DNA of 64,000 bases from Candidatus Gastranaerophilales bacterium (GCA_947589425.1 CANQAV010000005.1:34321-98320); one strand, 5' to 3'. Counted from the first letter of the stretch, positions 54,450-63,881 are shown. Translations and numbers: made by a program. Notes: generated by a model not told the origin, from the sequence alone.

Positions 54450-55652
54450 TTAATTACTAATCAAGTGATGCATTTTTTCTATTTTGGTTTTTATGTATCT
54501 TTCGTTATATTCGTTAATTACGGGCTCAATCGGCACTCTTTCGTTAATTTCAAGCCCGTAGCCTTCAAGCCCTATAATTTTTGTGGGATTATTCGTCAAA
54601 AGATTAAACTTTGAATAGCCGAGTTTTCTTAAAATCTGTGCACCTATGCCGTAGTCTCTTAAATCCGGAGGGAAACCCAGAGAAACATTTGCCTGAACGG
54701 TATCTTGCCCTTCATCCTGAAGCGCATAAGCTTTAATTTTATTAATAAGCCCTATTCCTCTTCCTTCATGACCTCTCATATAAACAAGAGCTCCTTTTTT
54801 ATATTCGTTTATCTGTATAAGGGCGCTGTGAAGCTGATAATTACAATCGCATCTTAAGCTGTGAAACACATCTCCCGTTAAACATTCCGAATGAACTCTT
54901 ACAAGAGGGATTTTATTTGAATTATCATCTTTTTTTAAGGCAACATACTCTTGATTGTTTAAAATGTTTCTGAAGCCGTATATAATAAAATCTCCATATT
55001 TCGTGGGAAGATTTGCATGGGTTTCTTCTTTTACAATCATCTCTTTTGAAATGCGATATTTTACAAGGTCGGCAACCGTTATAACTCTTAAATTATTTTT
55101 TTTGGCAAATTCCAAAATATAATCTCTTCGAGCCATATGACCGTCAGGTGTCATAATTTCACACATAGCACCCGCCAAAGGAAGCCCTGATAATCTTGCC
55201 AAATCAACTACCGCTTCAGTATGCCCGATTCTCTCCAATACACCGCCTTCTCTTGCAACGCAGGGGAACAGGTGCCCCGGGCGCCTTAAATCTTGCGATG
55301 ATGAATTGGGATTAATTAAAACTTCAATGGTTTTTGCTCTGTCAAATGCACTGATACCCGTTGTAACGCCATATTTTTCATCCGCATCTATTGAAACGGT
55401 AAATGCCGTTTTCATTTGTTCGGTATTCTGTTCTACCATTTGATTTAACTGCATCTTATGAGCTAAATCTCTGCCTATTGCAACGCAGATTAACCCTCTT
55501 GCATTTTGCGCCATGTAGTTTATATTCTCGGGAGTTGCAAATTTTGCATTGCATATCATATCCCCTTCGTTTTCACGATTTTCGTCATCAACGACAATTA
55601 TAATTTTTCCGTTTGCATAATCAATCAGTGCATTTTCAATACTATCAAACAT
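54450..55652 (-). CDS. ribBA: Bifunctional DHBP synthase / GTP cyclohydrolase II
   Basis: This 400-residue fusion feeds both branches of riboflavin synthesis. The RibB half has [10 protein letters not shown] (22-31), RRPGHLFPC (123-131) and the catalytic-region [10 protein letters not shown] (142-151). The RibA half has zinc cysteines C257, C268 and C270 ([14 protein letters not shown]), then [23 protein letters not shown] and [14 protein letters not shown] precedes the start. It follows ribE by 13 nt. ribD and ribH are not in the window. Confidence 0.97.
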   Translation of the reverse strand: MFDSIENALIDYANGKIIIVVDDENRENEGDMICNAKFATPENINYMAQNARGLICVAIGRDLAHKMQLNQMVEQNTEQMKTAFTVSIDADEKYGVTTGISAFDRAKTIEVLINPNSSSQDLRRPGHLFPCVAREGGVLERIGHTEAVVDLARLSGLPLAGAMCEIMTPDGHMARRDYILEFAKKNNLRVITVADLVKYRISKEMIVKEETHANLPTKYGDFIIYGFRNILNNQEYVALKKDDNSNKIPLVRVHSECLTGDVFHSLRCDCNYQLHSALIQINEYKKGALVYMRGHEGRGIGLINKIKAYALQDEGQDTVQANVSLGFPPDLRDYGIGAQILRKLGYSKFNLLTNNPTKIIGLEGYGLEINERVPIEPVINEYNERYIKTKIEKMHHLISN

Positions 55653-55665
55653 ATTTTTTCCTTAT

Positions 55666-56286
55666 TTAAAACCCGTTGTCTTTTAAAAATTGTTCGGTTA
55701 GCTTTGTTTCAAATCTATTTTGGCTGAATTTTTTGACATATTTTGCAAGATAATCATATTCAACATTTACTATATCACCAATTTTTAAATTTTTTAAATT
55801 TGTATCTTGAAGAGTTAAAGGTATCAAAGAAACCTCAAAACCGTCATCATATACCCTGCTTACCGTTAAACTTACACCGTTGAGCGCAATTGAGCCTTTT
55901 TTAACAACCAAATCACTTTTTGAATTAAAGCTTATTCTTTTTGAAAAACCGTCCCGTGTAATGTTTTTAACTTCAACGACTTCGTCAATATGCCCCAGAA
56001 CAATATGTCCGTCAAGCCTTTGAGTTAATTTCATTGCACGTTCAAGATTTATCTCATCCCCTTTTTTTAAAGTTTTAAGGTTGGTTAAGTTAAGAGTTTC
56101 TCTCATAATATTTGCGCAAAATATATCTCCCTCAATTGACACAACACTTAAACATGCGCCGTTGAGCGCAATTGAGTCGCCTTTTTTAACGTCATCAAAA
56201 TCCGCTTTAAAATATATTTTTGCGCCATCGGAATTGAGAGTTATTTTCTCAACCTTGGATAACTTTTCAACCAATCCTGTGAACAT
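55666..56286 (-). CDS. ribE: Riboflavin synthase, alpha chain
   Basis: The 206-residue protein has the start MFTGLVEKL and two homologous lumazine-binding halves (IALNGACLSVVSI and IALNGVSLTVSRV). It dismutates two lumazines to riboflavin. TAATAT lies 6 nt before the ATG and no Shine-Dalgarno sequence is visible. No FMN riboswitch is evident upstream. It forms an operon with ribBA, downstream of a newly noted 56-residue gene. Confidence 0.96.
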   Translation of the reverse strand: MFTGLVEKLSKVEKITLNSDGAKIYFKADFDDVKKGDSIALNGACLSVVSIEGDIFCANIMRETLNLTNLKTLKKGDEINLERAMKLTQRLDGHIVLGHIDEVVEVKNITRDGFSKRISFNSKSDLVVKKGSIALNGVSLTVSRVYDDGFEVSLIPLTLQDTNLKNLKIGDIVNVEYDYLAKYVKKFSQNRFETKLTEQFLKDNGF

Positions 56287-56324
56287 AAGTTTATATTAAC
56301 ATAAAAGAGATTATTTAATCAAAA

Positions 56325-56495
56325 TTAAGCCAAATAATTAATTTTATAAGCAGGCTTTGGCAGCGGGATGCATTCTGTTGATATATCAAGTTTTTTTGCC
56401 GGCAAAGAAGAATTGAAAACACTCTTATTGGATTTCACCGCAAAAGAAGAAGCGTTATTTTTTGTAATATTAACATTTTTTATAGGCTCAATCAT
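56325..56495 (-). CDS. Small 56-residue protein, function unknown
   Basis: A short minus-strand frame starts at ATG 56495 and ends at TAA 56325-56327. The product begins MIEPIKNVNITKNN and ends KPAYKINYLA; it is basic, Ser/Asn/Lys-rich, has one Cys and no membrane segment. GGGGG lies about 9 nt before the ATG, and a TATAAT at 56525-56530 gives it a promoter just after a terminator. Its position, 38 nt before ribE, suggests a shared transcript. Several larger proteins here begin with similar disordered tails, but no family is recognised. Confidence 0.6.
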   Translation of the reverse strand: MIEPIKNVNITKNNASSFAVKSNKSVFNSSLPAKKLDISTECIPLPKPAYKINYLA

Positions 56496-56524
56496 ACCAA
56501 AGCCCCCATATACATAACATACAT

Positions 56525-56530
56525 ATTATA
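56525..56530 (-). promoter_or_regulatory. -10 element upstream of the small gene and rib operon
   Basis: TATAAT on the minus strand, about 30 nt before the 56-residue gene. A poor -35 (TTGCGG) lies 16 bp upstream, inside the terminator stem. Confidence 0.45.
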
Positions 56531-56540
56531 GCACAAAAAA

Positions 56541-56570
56541 CCTCTCCCGCAACTTGAAGGAGAGGCTTTT
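56541..56570 (-). terminator. Terminator of the membrane thioredoxin gene
   Basis: CCTCTCC (56541-56547) pairs with GGAGAGG (56559-56565) over an 11-nt loop. On the minus strand a T6 run follows. It lies 15-20 bp after the thioredoxin stop and separates it from the rib operon. Confidence 0.85.
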
Positions 56571-56584
56571 TATATTAAAATTGA

Positions 56585-57109
56585 TTATTCTTTTTCGATT
56601 AATTTAAGAATATCTTCTTTGACTGCTTCTTCGGCATTATCAAAAAACAAGCTTGAATTTTCAAGGCGGGTTTTTGTACCGTCCTCTTTAATTACAAATA
56701 CCGTAGGGAAGCCGTCAACCTCATATTCTTCCATGAGCTTTGCATTTTCTGCTTTTTCACAATTTACATAAGCAACTGCAAAATTTTTCTTTATTTTTGA
56801 GTCTTTTGTAATTTTCTTGAATGTGGGTGCAAATCTTTGGCAAAAACCGCACCAATCGGTATAGAAGAATACCAATATCGGCTTTTTCATTTCTTTTGCT
56901 TTTTCAAGGCTTTGACCTTTGTCATACATTTTGGAAATAACAATTCTCTTTCCTTTCAGAGGTAAAGTTATGCTATTGCCGGTATAAGTCAAAATTGACA
57001 ATACAATTGATATGATTGAAAGCAAAATTGCCAATACGGATAAAGTCTTAAAGATTGCGCAATTACATTTATGTTCATTTTGAACTTCGTTAATTTGTTC
57101 TTCTGACAT
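56585..57109 (-). CDS. Membrane-anchored thioredoxin-like protein
   Basis: The 174-residue protein starts at ATG 57109 (MSEEQINE), preceded by AAAAGGAGT; the upstream ATG lacks such a site. One membrane segment (about 20-42) is followed by a thioredoxin domain with active site WCGFC (C87, C90), an AYVNCEKAE strand and the cis-proline region VDGFPTVFVI. The N-terminal region has two Cys (KCNC). It is likely to act outside the cytoplasm in thiol-disulfide exchange. It is a single-gene unit with its own terminator. Confidence 0.88.
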   Translation of the reverse strand: MSEEQINEVQNEHKCNCAIFKTLSVLAILLSIISIVLSILTYTGNSITLPLKGKRIVISKMYDKGQSLEKAKEMKKPILVFFYTDWCGFCQRFAPTFKKITKDSKIKKNFAVAYVNCEKAENAKLMEEYEVDGFPTVFVIKEDGTKTRLENSSLFFDNAEEAVKEDILKLIEKE

Positions 57110-57206
57110 TTTATACTCCTTTTTTGAATAATATAACATTTATATCACAAAGTACCTATTTTTGCCACAGGACTTTTTATATCAAGACAAATCATTTTTA
57201 ATCAGC

Positions 57207-58385
57207 TCAAACTTTTTGTTCTTGATTTTCTATACCCAAAAGTGTATCAAACAAGTCGGAATTAAACAATACCGTGATTGGGGAATATATACCCGAAGTT
57301 ATGTATGCCGATTTAGTGTTAAAAAGAACTTCCTCAAAATTTGTTAATCTTGTTTTTAAGACCGAATTTATAACATCAAAAAAGTTTTTATTATTTTCGT
57401 ATGCATATTTCAATACACTCGGCGGAATTTTATCGCTTGTCAAAAATTCCTTTATGCAATCGGATGAGCCTTCAAGCTCCTCTTTAAAAGATTTCAAAAA
57501 AGTATCCAGAAAAGGAATAATGTAAAGCCCTCTGTTTTTATCCATCCAAAGGGCAACATCATAAATTTCTTTATGAGAAGAAAATCCGCCTATTGCATTT
57601 TGTAAAAATGTATCGTCGGAACAATTAAACTCTTTAATATTAAAAAATCTGTTTGAAGGCGGTTTTTCAATTAAATTTTCATAATCTTTTTTTACATTTT
57701 CAAGTCTGTAGTTATTAAACAGCTCAATCAACTTATCAATTTGTTTATTGGTTGTACTTATAAAATCACAATTAAATAACTCCGTGAATTTCACATAAAA
57801 TTCTTGAACGCTTTTTTCCAGCATCTCTTTTTTTTCGGGATTTTTATAATATGCGCTCTTTGGACACTCTATCATATATTTAATAGCATTAGTTGTTGCC
57901 TTATATAAATCAAATTCGGATATGACGTCATAAATCTCAAGAATATACTGTGTATCGTTTAATTCAAGTATTCTTGCCTGAATATAATCATATCTTCCGA
58001 TTTGTTTAAGATGCATCATTTTAACCAAAGGTATCAAGGTTAATTCCGCATCAGATGTAAGACATTTTGCAATATATCCGTTTGACAGTATTTTCTTTAC
58101 TCTAAACACTCCGCAAAACGAATTTAAAAGCGCTTCAACGATTTCATCTTTTACATCATTATTTCTTCTGTAATATTCCAAAACCCTCAAACCGTTTTGC
58201 ATTTTCATATCAAGCATATATTGAATAATGATATTATTAAATTCTTTTTCGGATTCTATCTCAATATTATTGATTTCAAGATATTTTGAAAAATCTTGAG
58301 AAAGCGCTTCGTCATTTGCAACAAAATCCAAAATACTCTCCATGGTTTTACTTATTAAATTTATATTTTCTACTACGCTTGGCAT
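57207..58385 (-). CDS. Helical protein of unknown family, tlyA operon
   Basis: The 392-residue protein is predicted soluble and mostly alpha-helical, rich in Lys, Asn, Phe and Tyr, with scattered cysteines that form no clear motif. There is no signal peptide, membrane segment or catalytic signature. It overlaps tlyA by one base, the last gene of a minus-strand run from 63724. The 97 bp between it and the thioredoxin gene hold no clear terminator. I do not recognise it. Confidence 0.7.
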   Translation of the reverse strand: MPSVVENINLISKTMESILDFVANDEALSQDFSKYLEINNIEIESEKEFNNIIIQYMLDMKMQNGLRVLEYYRRNNDVKDEIVEALLNSFCGVFRVKKILSNGYIAKCLTSDAELTLIPLVKMMHLKQIGRYDYIQARILELNDTQYILEIYDVISEFDLYKATTNAIKYMIECPKSAYYKNPEKKEMLEKSVQEFYVKFTELFNCDFISTTNKQIDKLIELFNNYRLENVKKDYENLIEKPPSNRFFNIKEFNCSDDTFLQNAIGGFSSHKEIYDVALWMDKNRGLYIIPFLDTFLKSFKEELEGSSDCIKEFLTSDKIPPSVLKYAYENNKNFFDVINSVLKTRLTNFEEVLFNTKSAYITSGIYSPITVLFNSDLFDTLLGIENQEQKV

Positions 58386-59167
58386 TAATCTTCCCTTTTT
58401 AAATATATTAAATACTCGGTATTTTTGCTTTTAGCTCCTTGAATAGGGCTTTCAATCACTCCTTCGGACTTAAAACCTTCCGAAGAACAAAATTGTATTA
58501 TATCCTCAATGATTTGATTTCTTACTTTTTCATCCTTTACGACTCCGCCTTTTTCAATTTTATCACGGGGAGCTTCAAATTGAGGTTTAATTAAAAGCAC
58601 TGCTTGGGCATCTTTTGAGATTAAATTTTTGCAATTTGCCAAAACTTTTTTAATTGAAATAAAAGATAAATCCATACTCATAAATTGAGGAAGCTCGACT
58701 TCATCTTGATTTTGAGTGTTATAAACATCAAAAAACGAGCAATTTTTGACATTTATTTTCTCTATTGATTTAACCCTTTTATCCTGCCTTAATTTCCACG
58801 CAAGCTGATTATATCCGCAATCAAGAGCATAGACAAATTTTGCGCCTTTTTGAAGCATACAATCCGAAAACCCGCCCGTAGAAGCGCCCATATCAATACA
58901 AATTTTGTCTTTTAAATCAATATTAAACGTTTTAATTGCATGTTCAAGCTTTAATCCCCCTCTTGAAACATAAGGCAGAGAATCAATTTCTATTAAAGCA
59001 GGTTTATCTTTGTTAAACAAAACATCTTCATCAAACAAAGTTCCCGCTTTTGTAATGATTTCATTGTTTATTTTAACATTATGAGCTAAAATTGCCGCAT
59101 TTGAAGCATTTTTTGTTTCAAAAAATCCGTGCTCAAATAAAATCAAATCCAGTCTTTTTTTTGCCAC
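58385..59167 (-). CDS. tlyA: TlyA-family rRNA 2'-O-methyltransferase
   Basis: The 260-residue protein has an N-terminal S4 RNA-binding domain (KKRLDLILFEHGFFETKNA, then VKINNEIITKAG) and an FtsJ-type methyltransferase domain with the SAM loop DMGASTGGFSDCML. VSRGGLKLEHA links the two. TlyA methylates rRNA and is also annotated as haemolysin A. I use the GTG at 59167, with AGGAATAA upstream; the longer frame would overlap the previous gene and adds 17 atypical residues. Confidence 0.93.
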   Translation of the reverse strand: MAKKRLDLILFEHGFFETKNASNAAILAHNVKINNEIITKAGTLFDEDVLFNKDKPALIEIDSLPYVSRGGLKLEHAIKTFNIDLKDKICIDMGASTGGFSDCMLQKGAKFVYALDCGYNQLAWKLRQDKRVKSIEKINVKNCSFFDVYNTQNQDEVELPQFMSMDLSFISIKKVLANCKNLISKDAQAVLLIKPQFEAPRDKIEKGGVVKDEKVRNQIIEDIIQFCSSEGFKSEGVIESPIQGAKSKNTEYLIYLKRED

Positions 59168-59171
59168 AAAA

Positions 59172-59429
59172 TTATTCCTGAACGAGATATCTTTCTTCCT
59201 GCAGGGCAACTCCCACAATTCTGTCAGATAATATTGAAGCTTTTTTAATAGGTCCTAAGGGCTCAAATTCAACCATTTTAACTTCCGTAGAATTAATTAA
59301 ACCTTTTATTTCATCATAAATTTGAGCCGCATTATCAAAATATAAAACCATAGGATTTGACATATCTTTACAAAAAACAAGAAGTGCAATCCTTGTTTCA
59401 ATTTTCCCCTGAACTTGCTGTTGTGACAT
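59172..59429 (-). CDS. Conserved-looking 85-residue protein, function unknown
   Basis: This small soluble protein has two likely beta strands (ETRIALLVFCKD; VKMVEFEPLG) and helices, with a strand before the end (RIVGVALQEERYLV). The fold might be a small ferredoxin-like or PilZ-like domain, but no motif confirms this. AAGGAGGAAA gives a strong ribosome site. It sits 14 nt after tatD and 4 nt before tlyA, so it is expressed with them. Confidence 0.65.
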   Translation of the reverse strand: MSQQQVQGKIETRIALLVFCKDMSNPMVLYFDNAAQIYDEIKGLINSTEVKMVEFEPLGPIKKASILSDRIVGVALQEERYLVQE

Positions 59430-59443
59430 TTTTCCTCCTTTTA

Positions 59444-60196
59444 CTAATCTATATGAAAAAATTCTTTTGCGTTTTGAGATGTGTTAAACACAATACTATC
59501 ATAAGGCATATTTTTAAGTTGGGCAATTTCTTTTGCCGTAAATCCTATATATTTAGGGGAATTTTCCATGCCTCTGAAAGGATGAGGTGCAAGATAAGGA
59601 CAGTCTGTTTCAAGCATTAAATCTTTTAAATCTACTTCTTTAGCTACTTCCTTCGGGATTTTTGCGTTTTTAAAGGTCACAACTCCGCCCAGCGCAATTT
59701 TATACCCCAAAGAAACGCACTCCCGCATAAATTCAACACTTCCCGAAAAACAATGAAGCAAAACATTTTTAACTTTTGAAGATTTTAAAATCTCAAGAGT
59801 ATCAAAATGCGCATCTCTGTCATGTATTACAACGGGAAGATTAAGCATTGCTGCAATTTCCAGCTGGCTTATAAAGCAGCGTTTTTGTATATCTTTATTT
59901 TCTTTTGTAAAATGATAATCAAGTCCGATTTCGCCTATCCCTACAACTTTTTCATTTTGTGCCGATTTAATTATTTTTTTTGCTGTTTCATCGCTGAATT
60001 TTTCACAATTTTCAGGATGTACTCCTAAAAGCGCATAGACTTTCTCGTGCTTTTGGCACAAATCCAATATTATATCAAAATCTTCTTCACCTGCCGACGG
60101 AATAATTATTTCTTCAACCCCCGCATTTCTTGCTTCAATAATTGCTTCATCGGGATTTTCTAACATATTTATATGTGCGTGAGTATCAATTAACAT
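59444..60196 (-). CDS. tatD: TatD-family metal-dependent DNase
   Basis: The 250-residue TIM-barrel hydrolase has the N-terminal HAH metal motif (LIDTHAHINM), GIGEIGLDYH, PVVIHDRDA, LHCFSGS and LMLETDCPYLAP. TatD enzymes have 3'-5' nuclease activity and act in DNA quality control. TAAAAT lies exactly 6 nt before the ATG, with no ribosome site. It lies 26 nt after flhB. Confidence 0.95.
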   Translation of the reverse strand: MLIDTHAHINMLENPDEAIIEARNAGVEEIIIPSAGEEDFDIILDLCQKHEKVYALLGVHPENCEKFSDETAKKIIKSAQNEKVVGIGEIGLDYHFTKENKDIQKRCFISQLEIAAMLNLPVVIHDRDAHFDTLEILKSSKVKNVLLHCFSGSVEFMRECVSLGYKIALGGVVTFKNAKIPKEVAKEVDLKDLMLETDCPYLAPHPFRGMENSPKYIGFTAKEIAQLKNMPYDSIVFNTSQNAKEFFHID

Positions 60197-60222
60197 AACA
60201 ATATTTTACCAAATAAATAAAT

Positions 60223-61413
60223 TTAAGAATTATTTTCTTCATTTTCGTTATTTCTGAATTTTTCAAGCGACTTTTCTTTTTTCTTTTGAATTTCGCTCTG
60301 AGTCTGCATATCTCCTCTTTGCAAAGCTTCTTTTTCGATTTTTTCCTGCTCCTGTTGAGTTGTTTTTTTGAGTTTGTACACAAATATAAGGATTTCAGCC
60401 ACTGCCTTATAAAGGTCGGGCGGGATTTGCCTGTTAATTTCGACAAGTCTGAATAAAGCTCTTGCTACGGGCGGATTTTCAATAATCGGAATATTATGAT
60501 TTTTTGCTATATCTTTTATTTTTTGCGCAATTAATTCAGTTCCTTTTGCAACCAACACAGGCGATTCCATTGTTTGAGCATCATATTTTACAGCACATGC
60601 CACATGGGTCGGGTTAGTTACGACAAAATCACACGTTTCAACAGCATCCATCATTTTTCTTTGCAGTAATTGCATACGTCTTTGACGAAGTGCCGCTTTA
60701 ACATTCGGGTCGCCTTCAGAGTTTTTGTATTCATCTTTTACTTCTTTAAAACTCATTTTTTGATCTTGCAAAAATTTCCATTTTGTAACGCCGTAATCCG
60801 CCGCAGCAATTATCAAAAAGGCAATACCCGCTTTTATAACGAAATCCAAAACCAAAGAGCCAAACTGGATTAAAATTGCAAAATGATTATCAATCGCAGC
60901 AAGCATCAAAATTTGTTCAAAATGAGAAATATAAACAATATAGCCAATTATACCCAAAATTATTACTTTTACTATATTTTTAAATAAATCAAACAATGTT
61001 TTGGGACTTGTCAGATTTTTAAAATATTTTGTCGGATTAAATTTTTCAGCGGAAAATTCCATGGGCTTTGTCGTAAATAAAGGTCCTATTTGAATCATAT
61101 CCCCTAAAATACCCACAAATGAAGCCAACACTAAAATCGGCAAAAGTATAAGCGCAGTCGGAATTATTGTTTTTGTAAACAAATATGCATAACCTATATC
61201 TTCCAAATGTTTATTCGGTATCTGTTCGTAAATAATCGTAAAAAGAGCTGTCAATTGACCCCATATAATCGGACCCAAAAGATATAAGGCGCTAAACATT
61301 ATGATTATGGCAATAGCGGTTGATAAATCTTTTGATTTAACAACCTGACCGTTTTCTCTTGCCTTTCTCAGCTTTTGCTGGCTTGCTTCAAATTGTTTAT
61401 TCTCATCACCCAT
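60223..61413 (-). CDS. flhB: FlhB/EscU-family type III export protein
   Basis: The 396-residue protein has the basic N-terminal amphipathic region (ASQQKLRKARENGQVVKS), four membrane segments (about 30-50, 82-107, 148-170, 185-208) and a cytoplasmic domain with the autocleavage motif NPTH (267-270). A long charged C-terminal tail follows (about 345-396). FlhB switches substrate class in flagellar or injectisome export. No other flagellar or injectisome gene is in the window. It follows the HerA-like gene by 4 nt. Confidence 0.93.
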   Translation of the reverse strand: MGDENKQFEASQQKLRKARENGQVVKSKDLSTAIAIIIMFSALYLLGPIIWGQLTALFTIIYEQIPNKHLEDIGYAYLFTKTIIPTALILLPILVLASFVGILGDMIQIGPLFTTKPMEFSAEKFNPTKYFKNLTSPKTLFDLFKNIVKVIILGIIGYIVYISHFEQILMLAAIDNHFAILIQFGSLVLDFVIKAGIAFLIIAAADYGVTKWKFLQDQKMSFKEVKDEYKNSEGDPNVKAALRQRRMQLLQRKMMDAVETCDFVVTNPTHVACAVKYDAQTMESPVLVAKGTELIAQKIKDIAKNHNIPIIENPPVARALFRLVEINRQIPPDLYKAVAEILIFVYKLKKTTQQEQEKIEKEALQRGDMQTQSEIQKKKEKSLEKFRNNENEENNS

Positions 61414-61417
61414 TTAA

Positions 61418-63724
61418 TTATTGTTCTAATCTGATGTCGGCAACTTTGGGGTCAAGCAGTTTTTTTCCGGATTCTTCAAATTCAATCTGCAAAAGTTGTC
61501 TTTCGTCATATTTTATTGTTTTAACAATTGTGCCTCTGCCATATTTTTTATGAATTATTACATTGCCTGCGGAATATGTTTGGCTTGACTTTTTATCCTT
61601 AATTTCTTCCTTAAAAATAGGCAGATTTTCTTTCGGCTGCATATTATTGAGATTATTTTCATCAATATATGCTCCGTCATCCATGCTTATTGTTTGGGAA
61701 TTTTCATCTACTTTAGTATTTATTATCTGATCAAAACTCTCATCCATTGAATTATTTGCCACGGATTCCAGGTCGATTTCCTGATTATCGCTAAGTTCGT
61801 TTAAACCTTCAATCTTAAGAGTATCAGAGTCACCCGAATCGTTATTTTCAGTTTCTTTGATTAAGCTTTCATTGTTTTCTTTTGCCATTTCAAAAAAGTC
61901 AAGTTCTTCATCCGATAAATCCACATTTTGTGTTTCTTCCTTGCTTGTTTGGGCAGAATCTGCAAATTGAAGGGGTTCTTCGGGTGTATTTTCGACTTTT
62001 TCTTGAGCAGTGTTTTGTTTATTATTTTCATCCGGGAGTTCATTAATTACCGTGGGTTGCTCCTGCTTTTGAGCCTCATTATTTTGTTTTTGACTTTCAT
62101 TTTGAATTTTGGAATTTGTTTCAACCAAGTTTTCATTTTTATTTTCGGGACTTAAAAGCTCCTGAAATTCGTCTTTTGCTTCTTTCGGAGTTGTTTTATT
62201 GCTGTTTTGCTTGCTTAAATCCTCAATTGGCTGGAACACATCTTTACTTTCAGGTTGTTTTTGTGTTTCCGGACTAATGTCTTGAATTTCATTTTCAAAA
62301 TTTTGATTTACTTCTTTTTGAAGCTCACTGTTTTTTTGCTCATATTCAAAATCTTTCAATTCTTCCATCAAACGCAAAGAATCGGATACTTTTTGTTTTT
62401 CCTGTTGTTTCTGCTCAAAGTAATCGCCTTTTTCACCTAAATTTTGTTTTGTTTTTTCTTCTTCATCAACAAGAGAGAGTGCGATTTTTCTGTAATTTTT
62501 TCTTTTTTCCTGTATTTCAATTTCGTATTCTTTTGCCTGATATATAAAATTATCGGTATTTTCGCCAAATAATATACAGCCGTCTGAAATTAAGTTAGAA
62601 AGCGCAAAGTTTGCATCTAAAAAGTCTGTTCTTTGATACAAACTCGGCAGAAGCAAGTAATTCTTGCAATATTGTATCAAGGAAGGAAGTTTCTTATAGC
62701 TGTATGAAACATTAGGAATAAACTTAATGTTTTTCTTTTTATTATAGATTTTGTTAATTAAATCAACATCACAATTTTCGTCGTTAACTCTAAAAGTCAG
62801 ATAGATTTCGTCTTGAAGCTCATCAACTATATACTCAAGATATGCTTTCTGCCAAAACATTTCAAGCCCGGATAAATCAATTATTGTTACGGGATTTTTT
62901 TCAACGGTTTTTACTAGTCCTTCTTTGTCCTTTTTGGAGCGGGCAAACATATCATCAACCTGGTATCTTTTTAGTCTTGTCAAAAGAAGTTTTAATTCGC
63001 TGAACGGAGTTGCACTATATTGCTCTATAAGAACTTTAGCGAAAGCATTAAAGGGAATAAATTCATTTTCTTGTCTTTTTGCAAATTTTTTAATTTCGTT
63101 TAGTATATCACCTGCAATCGCCTGAAATTCAAGACTTGCATCCTTTAAACATCTGTCAAAAATAAAGTCGAGCGTAGTATAATTGAGGGGTATTCTAAAA
63201 TCATCCGAAGCCTTAATTTTTTTTGCATCCTGATATTCTAAAACACCGGTTGAATCAATTATTATTATATGTTTTTGGCTTGACAAATTTTTTGCAAGAT
63301 TTATTGAAATCGGACAAAAGCTTTCTATTTTGTCGGCAAGTATAACGGGGTTATTGTTAAAAAAGTCATATTGCACGTTAAGCGCACAAGAACTTTTTAC
63401 ATTTGTTGCAAATGCGAATGTTTTCTTGTCTTGATTAATGAAATCTTCAATCTCTTCCTGTTTTATTTTTATAATTTCACATTCTTTATTGGGAGTGAAA
63501 TTGTCATAGGGCATGACTTCATTATTTTTAGTTATTTTGTAAAATAATCTTATTTTTGCGACATTTTGAGATGAATCAAACTTATCATCATAAATCGCAA
63601 TAATTTGAGCAAGGTACTTATCATCATCTGATTTTACAATTAAAAAATCAAATAATTTAAAAGCTTCCAATTTGGGATTGAAGAGAATTCTTATACTGTT
63701 ATTTAAAGCATTAGCTACTTGCAT
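61418..63724 (-). CDS. HerA/VirB4-like protein without P-loop, with C-terminal Tudor-like domain
   Basis: The 768-residue protein is counted from ATG 63724; a TTG 18 nt upstream is the alternative. An N-terminal HAS-barrel-like domain (about 15-95) is followed by a HerA-like ATPase core. Where Walker A is expected the sequence reads VILADKIESFCP (about 127-138), with no GxxGxGKS. Strands IIIIDSTG (153-160) and VTIIDLSG (279-286) match the HerA pattern. A long Glu/Gln/Asn-rich linker (about 445-710) leads to a C-terminal Tudor-like domain (HKKYGRGTIVKTI) like the one ending PcrA. TATAAT lies at about 63748-63753. It is the first gene of a long operon. Confidence 0.68.
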   Translation of the reverse strand: MQVANALNNSIRILFNPKLEAFKLFDFLIVKSDDDKYLAQIIAIYDDKFDSSQNVAKIRLFYKITKNNEVMPYDNFTPNKECEIIKIKQEEIEDFINQDKKTFAFATNVKSSCALNVQYDFFNNNPVILADKIESFCPISINLAKNLSSQKHIIIIDSTGVLEYQDAKKIKASDDFRIPLNYTTLDFIFDRCLKDASLEFQAIAGDILNEIKKFAKRQENEFIPFNAFAKVLIEQYSATPFSELKLLLTRLKRYQVDDMFARSKKDKEGLVKTVEKNPVTIIDLSGLEMFWQKAYLEYIVDELQDEIYLTFRVNDENCDVDLINKIYNKKKNIKFIPNVSYSYKKLPSLIQYCKNYLLLPSLYQRTDFLDANFALSNLISDGCILFGENTDNFIYQAKEYEIEIQEKRKNYRKIALSLVDEEEKTKQNLGEKGDYFEQKQQEKQKVSDSLRLMEELKDFEYEQKNSELQKEVNQNFENEIQDISPETQKQPESKDVFQPIEDLSKQNSNKTTPKEAKDEFQELLSPENKNENLVETNSKIQNESQKQNNEAQKQEQPTVINELPDENNKQNTAQEKVENTPEEPLQFADSAQTSKEETQNVDLSDEELDFFEMAKENNESLIKETENNDSGDSDTLKIEGLNELSDNQEIDLESVANNSMDESFDQIINTKVDENSQTISMDDGAYIDENNLNNMQPKENLPIFKEEIKDKKSSQTYSAGNVIIHKKYGRGTIVKTIKYDERQLLQIEFEESGKKLLDPKVADIRLEQ

Positions 63725-63881
63725 TTGTAAACTTTCTATCAAACTTTATTATACCGAAAAATTTCCATAATCCAACAAAATAAATTTACAAGTACTATAT
63801 TACAACAAAGTTATTATTTTTTGCAATGCATTTAATAAAAAATAAAGCCGAAAAGTCCGTATATATGAAAAAAATTAGTGC

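Noticed and set aside
56287..56584. Possible FMN riboswitch ahead of the riboflavin genes
   Set aside because: The region is filled by a 56-residue frame, a TATAAT and a terminator; none of the conserved RFN element segments could be seen.
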